The position numbers and the translations under genes were made by a program. From Rhodothermia bacterium (GTDB taxonomy: Bacteria; Bacteroidota; Rhodothermia; Balneolales; Balneolaceae): a DNA stretch of 64,000 nt. Numbering within the stretch: position 1 is the first letter of the stretch; each line of letters starts with the position of its first letter. The notes below the pieces were generated by a model. That model worked only from the letters and a program-made list of their open reading frames with translations. It searched no databases and was not told the origin of the DNA. Below are positions 1 to 8,377 of this stretch, piece by piece. Location of the stretch: the NCBI GenBank assembly GCA_030427885.1, contig JAUICM010000011.1, positions 26,482 to 90,481 on the forward strand, given 5' to 3'.

Positions 1-880
1 ACTCTTTGAAGGCATGCACTTTAACCCCAAGTTCTTCCAGTAATTCACGTTCTACTGTTTGTTGTATGCTTTCGCCTTCTTCCTGCTTACCGCCTGGGAA
101 TTCCCATAGTCCACCCAGCATCACGTTTTCTGGTCTGAGGGCGATAAGTACTTTTCCATCTTCCCGTTCAATGATACCTACCCCAATATGTTTATGAGGT
201 TTTTTCTTAGCGGGTGATTTGTATGGGATGGTATCTGTTTTGGCCATTTTAGTGGCTACACACCCCGAGAAAATAGGACATTCTTCACAGTTGGGTTTAG
301 TAGGAGTACAAACGACCGATCCGATCTCCATCAATCCCTGGTTAAACTCAGCAGGATTTTCATGGCTGATCAATTCATTCACATGTGCCTGAACCTGTTT
401 GGTGGTTCCGGTCTTTCGAACATCCTCTTCGATCCCGAAATATCGGGTGATCACCCGGATCACATTTCCGTCAACTACTGCGTTGGGTTTTCCAAAAGCG
501 ATACTGGTTATTGCAGCAGCGGTATAAGGACCGATTCCTTTTAATTTTATGATCTCATCGTATTCTTCCGGAAGCTTTCCGTCAAAATCCTCAACGATCA
601 TCTTAGAGGCAGCATGCAAATTACGGGCCCGACTGTAATATCCTAATCCTTCCCAGGCTTTTAGGACTTTCTGCTGCGGAGCTTCGGCCAGATCATAAAC
701 AGTGGGGAATTGAGAAATAAAATTCTCAAAATAAGGCCATGCCTGATCAACCCGTGTTTGCTGAAGCATGATCTCCGAGATCCAGATCTTGTATGGGTCT
801 TTAGTTTCCCGCCAGGGCATTTCACGACGGTGCTCCGCGAACCAGTTCAATATCTGTTCTGCAAATTGAGCTTCGGTCAC
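1..880 (-). CDS. mutY: A/G-specific adenine glycosylase MutY (3' end cut by window)
   Basis: Base-excision repair enzyme that removes adenine mispaired with 8-oxoguanine. I translated it by hand from a GTG at 880. It shows the catalytic Glu36 (ISEIMLQQT), a helix-hairpin-helix LKGIGPYTAAAI (113-124), the catalytic Asp137 in VVDGNV, and the 4Fe-4S ligands C191, C198, C201 and C207 with C-X6-C-X2-C-X5-C spacing. A NUDIX-like 8-oxoG recognition domain begins near residue 225 (GVGIIERE, then LGGLWEFPGGKQE) and runs off the window. The GTG is chosen because an in-frame TAA lies only 6 bases upstream, which is the stop of the preceding gene, so no longer start exists. It is the third gene of a minus-strand unit with gaps of only 6 bases. 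Family assignment is very secure. Confidence 0.95.
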   Translation of the reverse strand, partial: MTEAQFAEQILNWFAEHRREMPWRETKDPYKIWISEIMLQQTRVDQAWPYFENFISQFPTVYDLAEAPQQKVLKAWEGLGYYSRARNLHAASKMIVEDFDGKLPEEYDEIIKLKGIGPYTAAAITSIAFGKPNAVVDGNVIRVITRYFGIEEDVRKTGTTKQVQAHVNELISHENPAEFNQGLMEIGSVVCTPTKPNCEECPIFSGCVATKMAKTDTIPYKSPAKKKPHKHIGVGIIEREDGKVLIALRPENVMLGGLWEFPGGKQEEGESIQQTVERELLEELGVKVHAFKE

Positions 881-886
881 AGTTGG

Positions 887-2428
887 TTACTGACCTCCGC
901 CGGAAATATCGATCACATTCAGGGTGATGTCCTGAGAGGAAGCAGCACCAAGTTCATCGGTGGCAATTACGCGGAAAGTTGATTCACCAACCTGTCGTTC
1001 TGTGGGGGTCCATTTGAATAAACCGGTTTGTTCATCCAGTGTTGCTCCGTCGGGAAGATCAACTCCCAGGTAGCGAATGATGGAATTGGCAGGATTTTCA
1101 GGATCTACTGCGTTCAGTTGTAATTGATACGGGTCGTTTACTACAATAGATGATGAACGGACCGGACTAAATCGGGGGGGAGCGTTAAAGGTTCGAACAT
1201 CAACCGTAAATCGTGTACTATCGATCTGTCCGTTTGAGTTATTTGCTATGATAGTGAAAGAATTATATCCCACCTGATTGACTGTTGGCTGCCAGTAAAA
1301 GCCTTGTCCTTTGATCGTAGCATTACCAATATTTGAGTGGTAAGTAAACTCAACATCATTAGCTGGATAGTTTCCTTCGAGCTCTATTCCCAATAGTAAT
1401 GGTTTTGGGTAAGTGAGAACAAGGTTATTGATTGGTTTCAGCTTGAAAACACCTGAAACAGGAACATTCTGATTGGTCTGAGTGGAACTGGTGATCTTGA
1501 GTGGCCCAAGTTTGTTGTAAACACTTATCCAGACGTTATAGCCACTCTTGGTGATGAAATTCCCGGCTGATGCATCTTCTTTCCAGGGAATAAAAGGACG
1601 TTCGTTTTCGGAAACCCAGACTTTTCCGGATATACCTCTCACAAACAGTCGGTTTCTCCAGTTTATCAGATCTGATATTTTCTCGCCAACAGCACCGATC
1701 CGTTTCCCAAGACCATTCGAGTTTACTTCAAAAACTTCTCCACGGTTAGTGGCACCCCAAATAAGTCCTTCATCAAGAAAGATCCTGTGAATCTGAGTAC
1801 TGAGTCCAACAGTAGAGGAAAATTCAAGTGTTGAATCTTCGGATGTAAAAACGTGAATACGCGAATTGTCTGTTAACACAAAAAGCTGGTTCCCAATTAG
1901 AGAGGAAGCGACGTCTAACACATTCGCTCTGCCTATCACATCATTTGCGATGATCTCGGCTTCCGTGTCTACTGTTTCGGGAGTTTCAAGTGAAAGCTTA
2001 CCAAGTCCGGCTGAACCCAGCGCGATGAAAAGTTCATTTTTGAGTCGCGCAATTCCTTTTGGTACTTCTGGCAACAGGGTAGATGAATACACACCTAATA
2101 CTGAAGTTGGCTCCAGGACAGTAAGTCGTTTGGTATCACCATAGAGATAAGCAAAACGGATATCAGTCTCGATTTTATCACCTCTTCGCTGCATCCCCGA
2201 CGAAGTGTAAAGCCATTGAAGTGAATCGGCATAGACACGAAAAACAGCCATTCCTTCCGATTCTGAAAGAGCATACAGGTGTGATGTGGAGGCTTGTAAG
2301 GCTTTTAAGTTCGGGATAGTGAGCAGTCGGTTGTAATCCTGAACAACCTGGGATTGGGCGTTAACGAACCCGCTGAAGGCAGATGATACTACAAATAAAG
2401 CAAATAGGTGTTTTATCAGTTTCCGCAT
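887..2428 (-). CDS. Secreted protein with beta-propeller-like N-terminus and Ig/cadherin-like C-terminus
   Basis: 513 residues. An N-terminal signal peptide ends near VNAQS (about residue 25). Residues 30-320 have the repetitive beta-rich look of a propeller (blades such as LFVLTDNSRIHVF and LIWGATNRGEVFEV). Residues 340-510 contain two putative Ig/cadherin-like domains; the second has the phrase GLFKWTPTERQVGESTFRV, typical of He_PIG-type modules. No NPFNP/T9SS tail is present; the protein ends in GGGQ. It lies 6 bases after the SDR gene and 6 bases before mutY, so the three are probably cotranscribed, although the functional link to DNA repair is unclear. Likely periplasmic or surface exposed; function unknown. 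Confidence 0.8.
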   Translation of the reverse strand: MRKLIKHLFALFVVSSAFSGFVNAQSQVVQDYNRLLTIPNLKALQASTSHLYALSESEGMAVFRVYADSLQWLYTSSGMQRRGDKIETDIRFAYLYGDTKRLTVLEPTSVLGVYSSTLLPEVPKGIARLKNELFIALGSAGLGKLSLETPETVDTEAEIIANDVIGRANVLDVASSLIGNQLFVLTDNSRIHVFTSEDSTLEFSSTVGLSTQIHRIFLDEGLIWGATNRGEVFEVNSNGLGKRIGAVGEKISDLINWRNRLFVRGISGKVWVSENERPFIPWKEDASAGNFITKSGYNVWISVYNKLGPLKITSSTQTNQNVPVSGVFKLKPINNLVLTYPKPLLLGIELEGNYPANDVEFTYHSNIGNATIKGQGFYWQPTVNQVGYNSFTIIANNSNGQIDSTRFTVDVRTFNAPPRFSPVRSSSIVVNDPYQLQLNAVDPENPANSIIRYLGVDLPDGATLDEQTGLFKWTPTERQVGESTFRVIATDELGAASSQDITLNVIDISGGGQ

Positions 2429-2434
2429 AGATGA

Positions 2435-3412
2435 TTATAGCCAATTGTGTTTTTTATACCAACGAATGGTTCTGGAGATCCCTTCCTGAATGCTGATCTT
2501 AGGAGCGTATCCGAGTTCTTCGATGGCTTTATTGGAAGAACAAACCCACTCGAGCACCATCTCATTAGCTTTTTCTTTGTTTACAACGGGGTATTTGCCA
2601 AATAATGATGCGCCACCTTCAATAACTGCAGCGATCTTTTTAACCCAATCAGGTTTCAATTTCAAAGTTAGTGGTTTTTTGTTCAATACTATAGAAGTGA
2701 TCTCACGGATCTCATTCCATGAATATGAATCCCGGGGGCCACCAAGGTAATAGGTATGTATTCCAGTGTCTGTTTTTTTTGAAGCAAGCATAATTCCGTC
2801 GACCAGATCCGAAACGTATACCATTGAAACCAAAGGATGGTTCCCGTCACCAACAATTGGACATAATCCTTTGGAAAAAGTTTTAAAGAAGGTGTAGATA
2901 TCTGTTTCTCGCGGGCCATATACAGCGGGCGGGCGGATGATCTTAATGCTGTCGGAACTGCGTGCTACTTTATGGATCATTTCCTCCATTGCTTTCTTTG
3001 ATTCGCCATACATACTCACCGGCTTCATCGGTTCATCTTCCTTTTTGGGGATTCCTGAACTGGGTCCGGCTCCTGCAAGGGAAGAGAGGATCACAAAGTT
3101 CTTTACTCCTTTCTTTTGAGCGAGCCTGATCAGATTTTCGGTGGCATCCACATTTGAGCGCGTGAATTCCTTTTGTGACTTCGCCATGAGTACAGCTGCA
3201 TTATGGAAAACGATATCCACATCATCAAGAGCTTTACTGATCTCAGTGATAGCTGTAAGATCTCCTTTAACTTTTGTAAAGGTCTTTCCGGAAAGCCATT
3301 TATCGGAACTCCGCACCAAACATCGTACTTCAGAGTAGTCTCCTGACGATATTAATTGTTCGACAAGATGACTGCCAACAAAACCTGTTCCGCCGGTAAC
3401 AAAGGCTTTCAT
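2435..3412 (-). CDS. NAD(P)-dependent epimerase/dehydratase (extended SDR)
   Basis: 325 residues, the normal length for extended short-chain dehydrogenases. The Rossmann motif TGGTGFVG is at residues 6-13, the NNAA-equivalent HNAAV at 70-74, a serine in the ILSSLAG strand near 111, and the catalytic YGESK (Tyr135, Lys139). Extended SDRs act on nucleotide sugars, steroids or ketolipids; sequence alone does not fix the substrate. It is divergent from two glycosyltransferases and a serine palmitoyltransferase-like gene, so it could reduce a 3-keto-sphingoid or ceramide intermediate, as proposed for the SDR-type CerR of Caulobacter. A sugar epimerase is equally possible. Followed after 6 bases by a secreted propeller protein. 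Confidence 0.85.
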   Translation of the reverse strand: MKAFVTGGTGFVGSHLVEQLISSGDYSEVRCLVRSSDKWLSGKTFTKVKGDLTAITEISKALDDVDIVFHNAAVLMAKSQKEFTRSNVDATENLIRLAQKKGVKNFVILSSLAGAGPSSGIPKKEDEPMKPVSMYGESKKAMEEMIHKVARSSDSIKIIRPPAVYGPRETDIYTFFKTFSKGLCPIVGDGNHPLVSMVYVSDLVDGIMLASKKTDTGIHTYYLGGPRDSYSWNEIREITSIVLNKKPLTLKLKPDWVKKIAAVIEGGASLFGKYPVVNKEKANEMVLEWVCSSNKAIEELGYAPKISIQEGISRTIRWYKKHNWL

Positions 3413-3516
3413 AAATGTGTATATTAAGAAGATTAATTAAGTGAGAAATTCGAGCAGAATTTGTAGCCCTCCACAAAGCCGGAAGATACGAATCTGGTCT
3501 TTGCTTTTAAACTTTT

Positions 3517-4677
3517 ATGGCGGAACTAAGAGTAGCCCTTTTTACAGGTAATTATAACCATATCAGAGATGGAGTTTCTCTGACCCTGAACAGGTTGGTT
3601 GAATATTTAGAAAGCAGGAATATTCCGGTTCTTGTATTTGGGCCAAGCAGTAAGGATCCTGATATTAAAGACCACCCGGGGGAGCTCGTTGTCACTCCTT
3701 CCATTCCAATGCTGGTACCCGGAAGAGATGAGTACAGAATCGCGACCCGTTTCCCAAGAAGTGCAAAAAAAAGGCTCGAAGAATTCAACCCAACTTTGAT
3801 TCATGTGGCTACGCCGGATGGTCTTGGTATAGGAGCTGTCCGTTGGGCAAAGAAGCATAATGTGCCATTGGTTACCTCATATCACACTCACTTTCTGAGC
3901 TACACCAAATACTATAAATTCTACCTTGAACCATTTAAGTATCCATTCAAAATGATGATGCTCTGGTTCTACCGCCAGTTTGAGCATACCTATGTTCCAA
4001 CTCCATCCATGATCGAAGAGCTTAAGAACGAAGGCATCAAAGCGAATATGAAGATCTGGGCCAGGGGTATCAATACGACATTATTTTCTCCCGAAAAAAG
4101 GGACATGGGATGGAGACGAAGTGTGGGCTTTGCTGATGATGATATTGTGGTCAGTTTTGTTTCAAGATTAGTGTGGGAAAAAGAACTGGGTACATTTATC
4201 GAAGCCATTAAAGAGTTGAAAAAGAAGAATTCTAAGGTTAGGGCCTTGGTTGTCGGGGATGGACCAGCGGGTGAAGAAGCGCAGGAATTGCTACCAATAG
4301 CTCATTTTACGGGTTTTGCAACAGGGGAAGATCTGGCCAGAGCATACGCCAGCAGCGATATTTTTCTATTTCCATCACATACAGAAACTTTTGGCAATGT
4401 AACGCTGGAGGCAATGGCGAGTGGACTACCGTGCCTGGTTGCAGATGCTATCGGCAGTAAGTCTCTGGTGGATGATGGTGTGAATGGGTTTCTTGCCAAT
4501 CAACAGGATGTGAAAGACTTTTCCGATAAGTTAGAGAAACTGGTATCTGATGCTGATCTGAGAGCCCGGATGGGTAAAGCTTCCCGTGATAAAGCGATGG
4601 AGTATCAGTGGGAAAGGATCAATGGTGGTTTGGTGGAAAACTATCTGGAAGTATTAAATAAGCACGAAACAAAATAA
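3517..4677 (+). CDS. GT4-family glycosyltransferase (group 1)
   Basis: 386-residue GT-B retaining glycosyltransferase. The N-terminal acceptor domain starts MAELRVALFTGNYNHIRDGVS with the conserved glycine turn. SYHTHF near residue 125 and WARGIN near 185 are typical of the SqdX/PimB/MgtA branch that glycosylates lipids. The donor domain carries VSRLVWEKELGTFIEA and the E-X7-E-type motif SHTETFGNVTLEAMASG near 288-304. There is no signal peptide or clear membrane span, so it is a cytoplasmic or membrane-associated enzyme. It is followed after 6 bases by a second GT4 gene, and then by sphingolipid-type genes, which suggests a glycolipid product. The sugar donor and acceptor are not readable from sequence. 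Confidence 0.88.
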   Translation: MAELRVALFTGNYNHIRDGVSLTLNRLVEYLESRNIPVLVFGPSSKDPDIKDHPGELVVTPSIPMLVPGRDEYRIATRFPRSAKKRLEEFNPTLIHVATPDGLGIGAVRWAKKHNVPLVTSYHTHFLSYTKYYKFYLEPFKYPFKMMMLWFYRQFEHTYVPTPSMIEELKNEGIKANMKIWARGINTTLFSPEKRDMGWRRSVGFADDDIVVSFVSRLVWEKELGTFIEAIKELKKKNSKVRALVVGDGPAGEEAQELLPIAHFTGFATGEDLARAYASSDIFLFPSHTETFGNVTLEAMASGLPCLVADAIGSKSLVDDGVNGFLANQQDVKDFSDKLEKLVSDADLRARMGKASRDKAMEYQWERINGGLVENYLEVLNKHETK

Positions 4678-4683
4678 GCGGGT

Positions 4684-5817
4684 TTGAGGATACTTTATAT
4701 ATCACATCTTCATCCGCCGGAAGGGGCACCACTTAAGAGTATTGGTGGTATGCAGCGTGTAAGTATGCAATTGGTTAAGGAACTTGAAGCCCGGGATGAT
4801 ATTGAAATAAAAACGATCATCCAGCATGCTCCATGGAAAGGAATTGAGATCAGAACAACCTTCTTTCTTTTGAAGCTGGTATTCAAACTTCCAAAGATCG
4901 TTGAGGAATTTAAGCCGGATGTGATCCTGTTCTCATCAATGGTCACAGCAAGTCTGGCCCGATTCACCAGAAAGAAGATCAATGTTCCAATGGTTACTAT
5001 TAATCATGGGCAGGACGTTAAGATGCCCATCGGCTTTTATCAAAAGCATGTACCCAAAGTGTTTGAAGCTTTGGATGGTGTGATATCTGTTTCCAGAGCT
5101 ACCCGGGAGGAATGCATCAAAAGAGGAATGGATCCGGAAAAAGGGGTTGCGCTGCCCAATGGGTTTAATATGAGTAATTTGAAAAATACTCCTGATAAAG
5201 AGCAATCCCGACAGGCCATGGAGGATGCTTTCTCCTTTGATCTTATTGGAAAGAAACTGCTCCTTACTGTTGGCCGACAGGTGAAAAGAAAGGGGCACGA
5301 ATGGTTTATAAAAGAGGTGTTCACTAAAATTAAATCGGATGTTGTTTACCTGGCAATTGGAGATGGTCCGGAACATCAGAATTTGAAAGACACCTGGTCA
5401 GAGCTTCCATATCGGGGTAAGATTTTTTTGGTGGGAAAGCAGCCAGACGAGATCTTAAAAAAAGCATATGCAGCCGCGGATGTTTTTATCATGCCGAATA
5501 TTCCGGTACCGGGAGATATGGAAGGTTTTGGAATTGTTTTACTGGAGGCTAATTTATCTTCAACTCCTGCGATAGCAGCTGACCTGGAGGGTATTAAGGA
5601 TGTAGTGAAGGATGGAGAAAACGGGTATAAAGTACCTGTAAGAGATGCAGATCAGTTCGCTGCAAAAGTAGATCAGGTTCTGGGGGATGAGTACGATGAG
5701 CTCAGTATAAGAAGCAGAAACTTCGTGGAAGAAAACTTTACTTGGAATAAAGTTGCTGAGCAGTATATTTATTACCTTAACGGAGTTATTGGAAACTACG
5801 GAACAAAGCGGAACTAG
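4684..5817 (+). CDS. GT4-family glycosyltransferase (group 1), TTG start
   Basis: 377 residues beginning at a TTG (RILYISHLHPPEGAP), 6 bases after the preceding glycosyltransferase. The N-terminal domain has the GGMQRVSMQL loop and the NHGQDVKMPIGF acceptor region. The C-terminal donor domain has LLLTVGRQVKRKGHEWFI, AIGDGPE and a GFGIVLLEAN element, equivalent to the E-X7-E motif of GT4 enzymes (EGFGIVLLEA). Not obviously a close paralogue of the upstream GT, so the two probably add successive, different sugars. It precedes the serine palmitoyltransferase-like gene by about 80 bases. Function in glycolipid or surface-glycan assembly is inferred. Confidence 0.87.
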   Translation: MRILYISHLHPPEGAPLKSIGGMQRVSMQLVKELEARDDIEIKTIIQHAPWKGIEIRTTFFLLKLVFKLPKIVEEFKPDVILFSSMVTASLARFTRKKINVPMVTINHGQDVKMPIGFYQKHVPKVFEALDGVISVSRATREECIKRGMDPEKGVALPNGFNMSNLKNTPDKEQSRQAMEDAFSFDLIGKKLLLTVGRQVKRKGHEWFIKEVFTKIKSDVVYLAIGDGPEHQNLKDTWSELPYRGKIFLVGKQPDEILKKAYAAADVFIMPNIPVPGDMEGFGIVLLEANLSSTPAIAADLEGIKDVVKDGENGYKVPVRDADQFAAKVDQVLGDEYDELSIRSRNFVEENFTWNKVAEQYIYYLNGVIGNYGTKRN

Positions 5818-5901
5818 CAGTATCTTTACACTAATTTGATGACAAATTAATACTGCCTATATTTCGATGTTTATTCAGAAAAATTGCTAAGGATATACCG
5901 C

Positions 5902-7134
5902 ATGGGCGATAATAGAAAGGAAGCCAAAAACGATATTTTTTCAAAAGCATTTGGCTTTACTGAAGCTGACGAAGTAAGAGAAATGGGCTTATACCCATTC
6001 TTCAAGCCTTTGGAAGCGACTGACGGAACAATTGTGGAGATCGAAGGTCATGAAGTTATCATGGCTGGTTCCAACAACTACTTAGGGCTTACCAACGACC
6101 CACGGACTATCGAAGCAGCCCAAAAGGCTCTTACAAAATATGGAACCGGTTGTACTGGCTCCAGATTTCTAAATGGTACTCTCGATATTCACTTAGAGCT
6201 GGAAGAAAAACTGGCTACTTTCATGAGGAAGGAAGCCTGTGTTCTTTTCAGTACCGGATACCAGACCAATGAAGGCACTATTCAGACTATTGCGGGTCGT
6301 AATGATATTATCTTTTCCGATAAGGATAACCATGCCTGTATCGTAGTTGGAACCCAATGCTCTGTGGCTGAGACCAAAAGATATGGTCATAATGACATGG
6401 CTCAACTCCGTAAGCAACTTGAACGTTCTGATCCGAATGCCGGTAAAATAATAATCAGTGATGGCGTGTTTTCGATGTCGGGAACCCTTGCTAAAATTCC
6501 TGAGCTTGTTTCACTTGCAAAAGAATTCGGAGCACGCTTGTATCTGGATGATGCTCATGCAGTAGGTGTTATTGGAGATGGAGGACGTGGATCGGCTTCT
6601 GTGTTTGGATTACTTGATGAAGTTGATCTTGTAAGTGGAACTTTCTCAAAATCTTTTGCATCACTTGGTGGATTTCTGGTTGGGGATCGTTCTGTAATAG
6701 AATATGTAAGACATCATTCTCCAGCTCATATTTTTAGTGCTTCTATGCCTCCGGCAAATGTTGCCACTGTATTGAAGGCTCTTGAGATTCTGCAGGAAGA
6801 GCCAGAAAGACTTGCAAGACTCGAAGAGATCTCAGTATATATGAGGACAGAATTAAAGAAGCTTGGCTTCAACGTATGGACCAGCCAAAGCCCGATCATT
6901 CCTATTGTAATAGGTGAACAAATGGAATGCTTCAAATTCTGGAAAGATCTTTTTGAGGAAGGAGTATATACTAATGCGGTAATTCCTCCGGCAGTGCCTC
7001 CTGGTCAGGCTTTATTGAGAACAAGCTATTCTGCAAGTCATACTGATGATCATCTGAACAGGATCCTCGAAGCGTTTAGAAAAATTGGTATCAAACATGG
7101 ATTGATCGATAACAACGGTCATTCCGCAAAATAA
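5902..7134 (+). CDS. Serine palmitoyltransferase-like alpha-oxoamine synthase (PLP)
   Basis: PLP fold-type I enzyme that condenses serine with an acyl-CoA or acyl-ACP to give a 3-keto-sphingoid base. About 410 residues from the ATG at 5902, chosen over an in-frame TTG at 5884 because AAGGA lies 8 bases upstream of this ATG. Motifs: SNNYLGL, YGTGCTGSRFLNGTLDIH, DDAHAVGVIG and the PLP lysine K250 in SGTFSKSFASLGG. The GSRFLNGT form and the neighbours favour serine palmitoyltransferase over 8-amino-7-oxononanoate synthase (BioF), and no other biotin gene is nearby. Two GT4 genes lie upstream and a GNAT-like acyltransferase 13 bases downstream. BioF or 2-amino-3-ketobutyrate ligase remain lesser alternatives. 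Confidence 0.85.
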   Translation: MGDNRKEAKNDIFSKAFGFTEADEVREMGLYPFFKPLEATDGTIVEIEGHEVIMAGSNNYLGLTNDPRTIEAAQKALTKYGTGCTGSRFLNGTLDIHLELEEKLATFMRKEACVLFSTGYQTNEGTIQTIAGRNDIIFSDKDNHACIVVGTQCSVAETKRYGHNDMAQLRKQLERSDPNAGKIIISDGVFSMSGTLAKIPELVSLAKEFGARLYLDDAHAVGVIGDGGRGSASVFGLLDEVDLVSGTFSKSFASLGGFLVGDRSVIEYVRHHSPAHIFSASMPPANVATVLKALEILQEEPERLARLEEISVYMRTELKKLGFNVWTSQSPIIPIVIGEQMECFKFWKDLFEEGVYTNAVIPPAVPPGQALLRTSYSASHTDDHLNRILEAFRKIGIKHGLIDNNGHSAK

Positions 7135-7147
7135 ATCTTTTTCAAAT

Positions 7148-8269
7148 ATGAGTACGAGCGGAGTAACCGTTGTCACAACAGATAGCGAGCGAAAGCAGTT
7201 CATAGATTTTCAGTATACACACTATGCAACGGATGGTCATTTTATACCACCGCTCAGAATGGATCAGAAGAAACTGATTGATGAGAAAAAGAATCCTTTC
7301 TACCAAAACGCAGAAATCAAGCTTTTTCTGGCTGAACATAATGGTGAGATAGCCGGAAGAATTGGAGCAGTTGTTGATCACCGTTTCAATGAATATCACA
7401 ACACCAAGACCGGGCATTTTGCTTTTTTTGAATGCATAGATCATCAACCCACAGCTGATCTTTTACTTCGGGTAGCAGAAGACTGGCTCCGCGATAAGGG
7501 AATGGAGGATGTTCTCGGGCCCACAGCTCCCGGAATGATGGATGTTATCGGTTTTCTGGTGGATGGCTTTGATAAAGACCCCTACATTCTCATGCCTTAC
7601 ACAAAACCGTTTTATGAAAAACTGGTTACGAATGCCGGGTATAAAGGAGAGATGGACTTGCTGGCGTATATCGTTCATAAAGATACCGTTTCACTGGAGC
7701 GGGGACAGCGGGCAAAAGAGATCGTAAAAAGAAGAATTCCAGGTTTGGTTGTACGACCAGTGAATCTGAAGAATATTAAGTCGGAGATAGATATCGTCGG
7801 AGATATTTACAACGAGACCTGGAAAAATAACTGGGGTTTTCTTCCTATAACCAAAGAAGAGTTTGCAGCACTGGCAGAAGACCTGAAGTTAGTGCTTGAC
7901 CCCGACCTTGCCCATATCGCTGAAGTAGATGGAAAACCGGTGGCCTTTTCGGTGGGTATCCCCGATCTGAATCAGATTTTCAAAACTATGGACGGTAAGT
8001 TATTTCCATTCGGCATTTTCAAGATCCTGTTTCAGAGAAAGAAGATAAACCGTTTCAGAACTGCGTTGATGGGTGTGATACCTGAATATCAGGGAAAAGG
8101 AATTGATGCCTTATTACATCAGGCTGCCATTGAGAAAGCACTTCCCCGGGGAATTCATGAATCAGAATTAAGCTGGATCCTCGGGAATAATCAGGAAATG
8201 ATACGGGTAGCGGAGAAGATCGGTGGGCGACTGGATAAGACCTACCGGATGTTCAGTAAAAAGCTGTAA
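7148..8269 (+). CDS. GNAT-like N-acyltransferase, possible ceramide-synthase candidate
   Basis: 373 residues, larger than a simple GNAT acetyltransferase, with two GNAT-like halves. The N-terminal half carries KLFLAEHNGEIAGRIGAVVD; the C-terminal half has MGVIPEYQGKGIDALL, which resembles the acyl-CoA pyrophosphate-binding loop (Q/R-x-x-G-x-G/A). No signal peptide. It follows the serine palmitoyltransferase-like gene by 13 bases, so the two are very likely cotranscribed. From memory of the literature, the bacterial ceramide synthase described in Caulobacter is a GNAT-fold acyltransferase, so N-acylation of a sphingoid base is a reasonable guess here. That specific function is inference; membership of the acyl-CoA N-acyltransferase fold is moderately secure. 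Confidence 0.75.
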   Translation: MSTSGVTVVTTDSERKQFIDFQYTHYATDGHFIPPLRMDQKKLIDEKKNPFYQNAEIKLFLAEHNGEIAGRIGAVVDHRFNEYHNTKTGHFAFFECIDHQPTADLLLRVAEDWLRDKGMEDVLGPTAPGMMDVIGFLVDGFDKDPYILMPYTKPFYEKLVTNAGYKGEMDLLAYIVHKDTVSLERGQRAKEIVKRRIPGLVVRPVNLKNIKSEIDIVGDIYNETWKNNWGFLPITKEEFAALAEDLKLVLDPDLAHIAEVDGKPVAFSVGIPDLNQIFKTMDGKLFPFGIFKILFQRKKINRFRTALMGVIPEYQGKGIDALLHQAAIEKALPRGIHESELSWILGNNQEMIRVAEKIGGRLDKTYRMFSKKL

Positions 8270-8348
8270 GCTTCATCCGTTTTTCATACTAATTCATCAT
8301 TTATAGAAAGTCTTTCTTAAGCACGCCAAAGCGTTGTTAAAATTGCTA

Positions 8349-8356
8349 TATTTTTG
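8349..8356 (+). promoter_or_regulatory. Bacteroidota-type -7 box upstream of fumC
   Basis: TATTTTTG matches the TAnnTTTG -7 consensus of Bacteroidota sigma factors and sits about 22 bases before the fumC start. A TTG at 8334-8336 is present, but the spacer is shorter than the usual 19 or so, so this is a weak assignment. A good ribosome-binding site (AGGAG) precedes the ATG. Confidence 0.3.
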
Positions 8357-8377
8357 AGTCATTAAAATTTAGGAGAC

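Noticed and set aside
5884..5901. An upstream TTG start for the serine palmitoyltransferase-like gene
   Set aside because: The ATG at 5902 has AAGGA at proper distance and the extra residues (LRIYR) look unlike the family; the shorter start is preferred.
5902..7134. BioF (8-amino-7-oxononanoate synthase) for the PLP enzyme
   Set aside because: The GSRFLNGT motif and glycosyltransferase/GNAT context fit serine palmitoyltransferase better, and no bio genes are nearby; kept only as an alternative.
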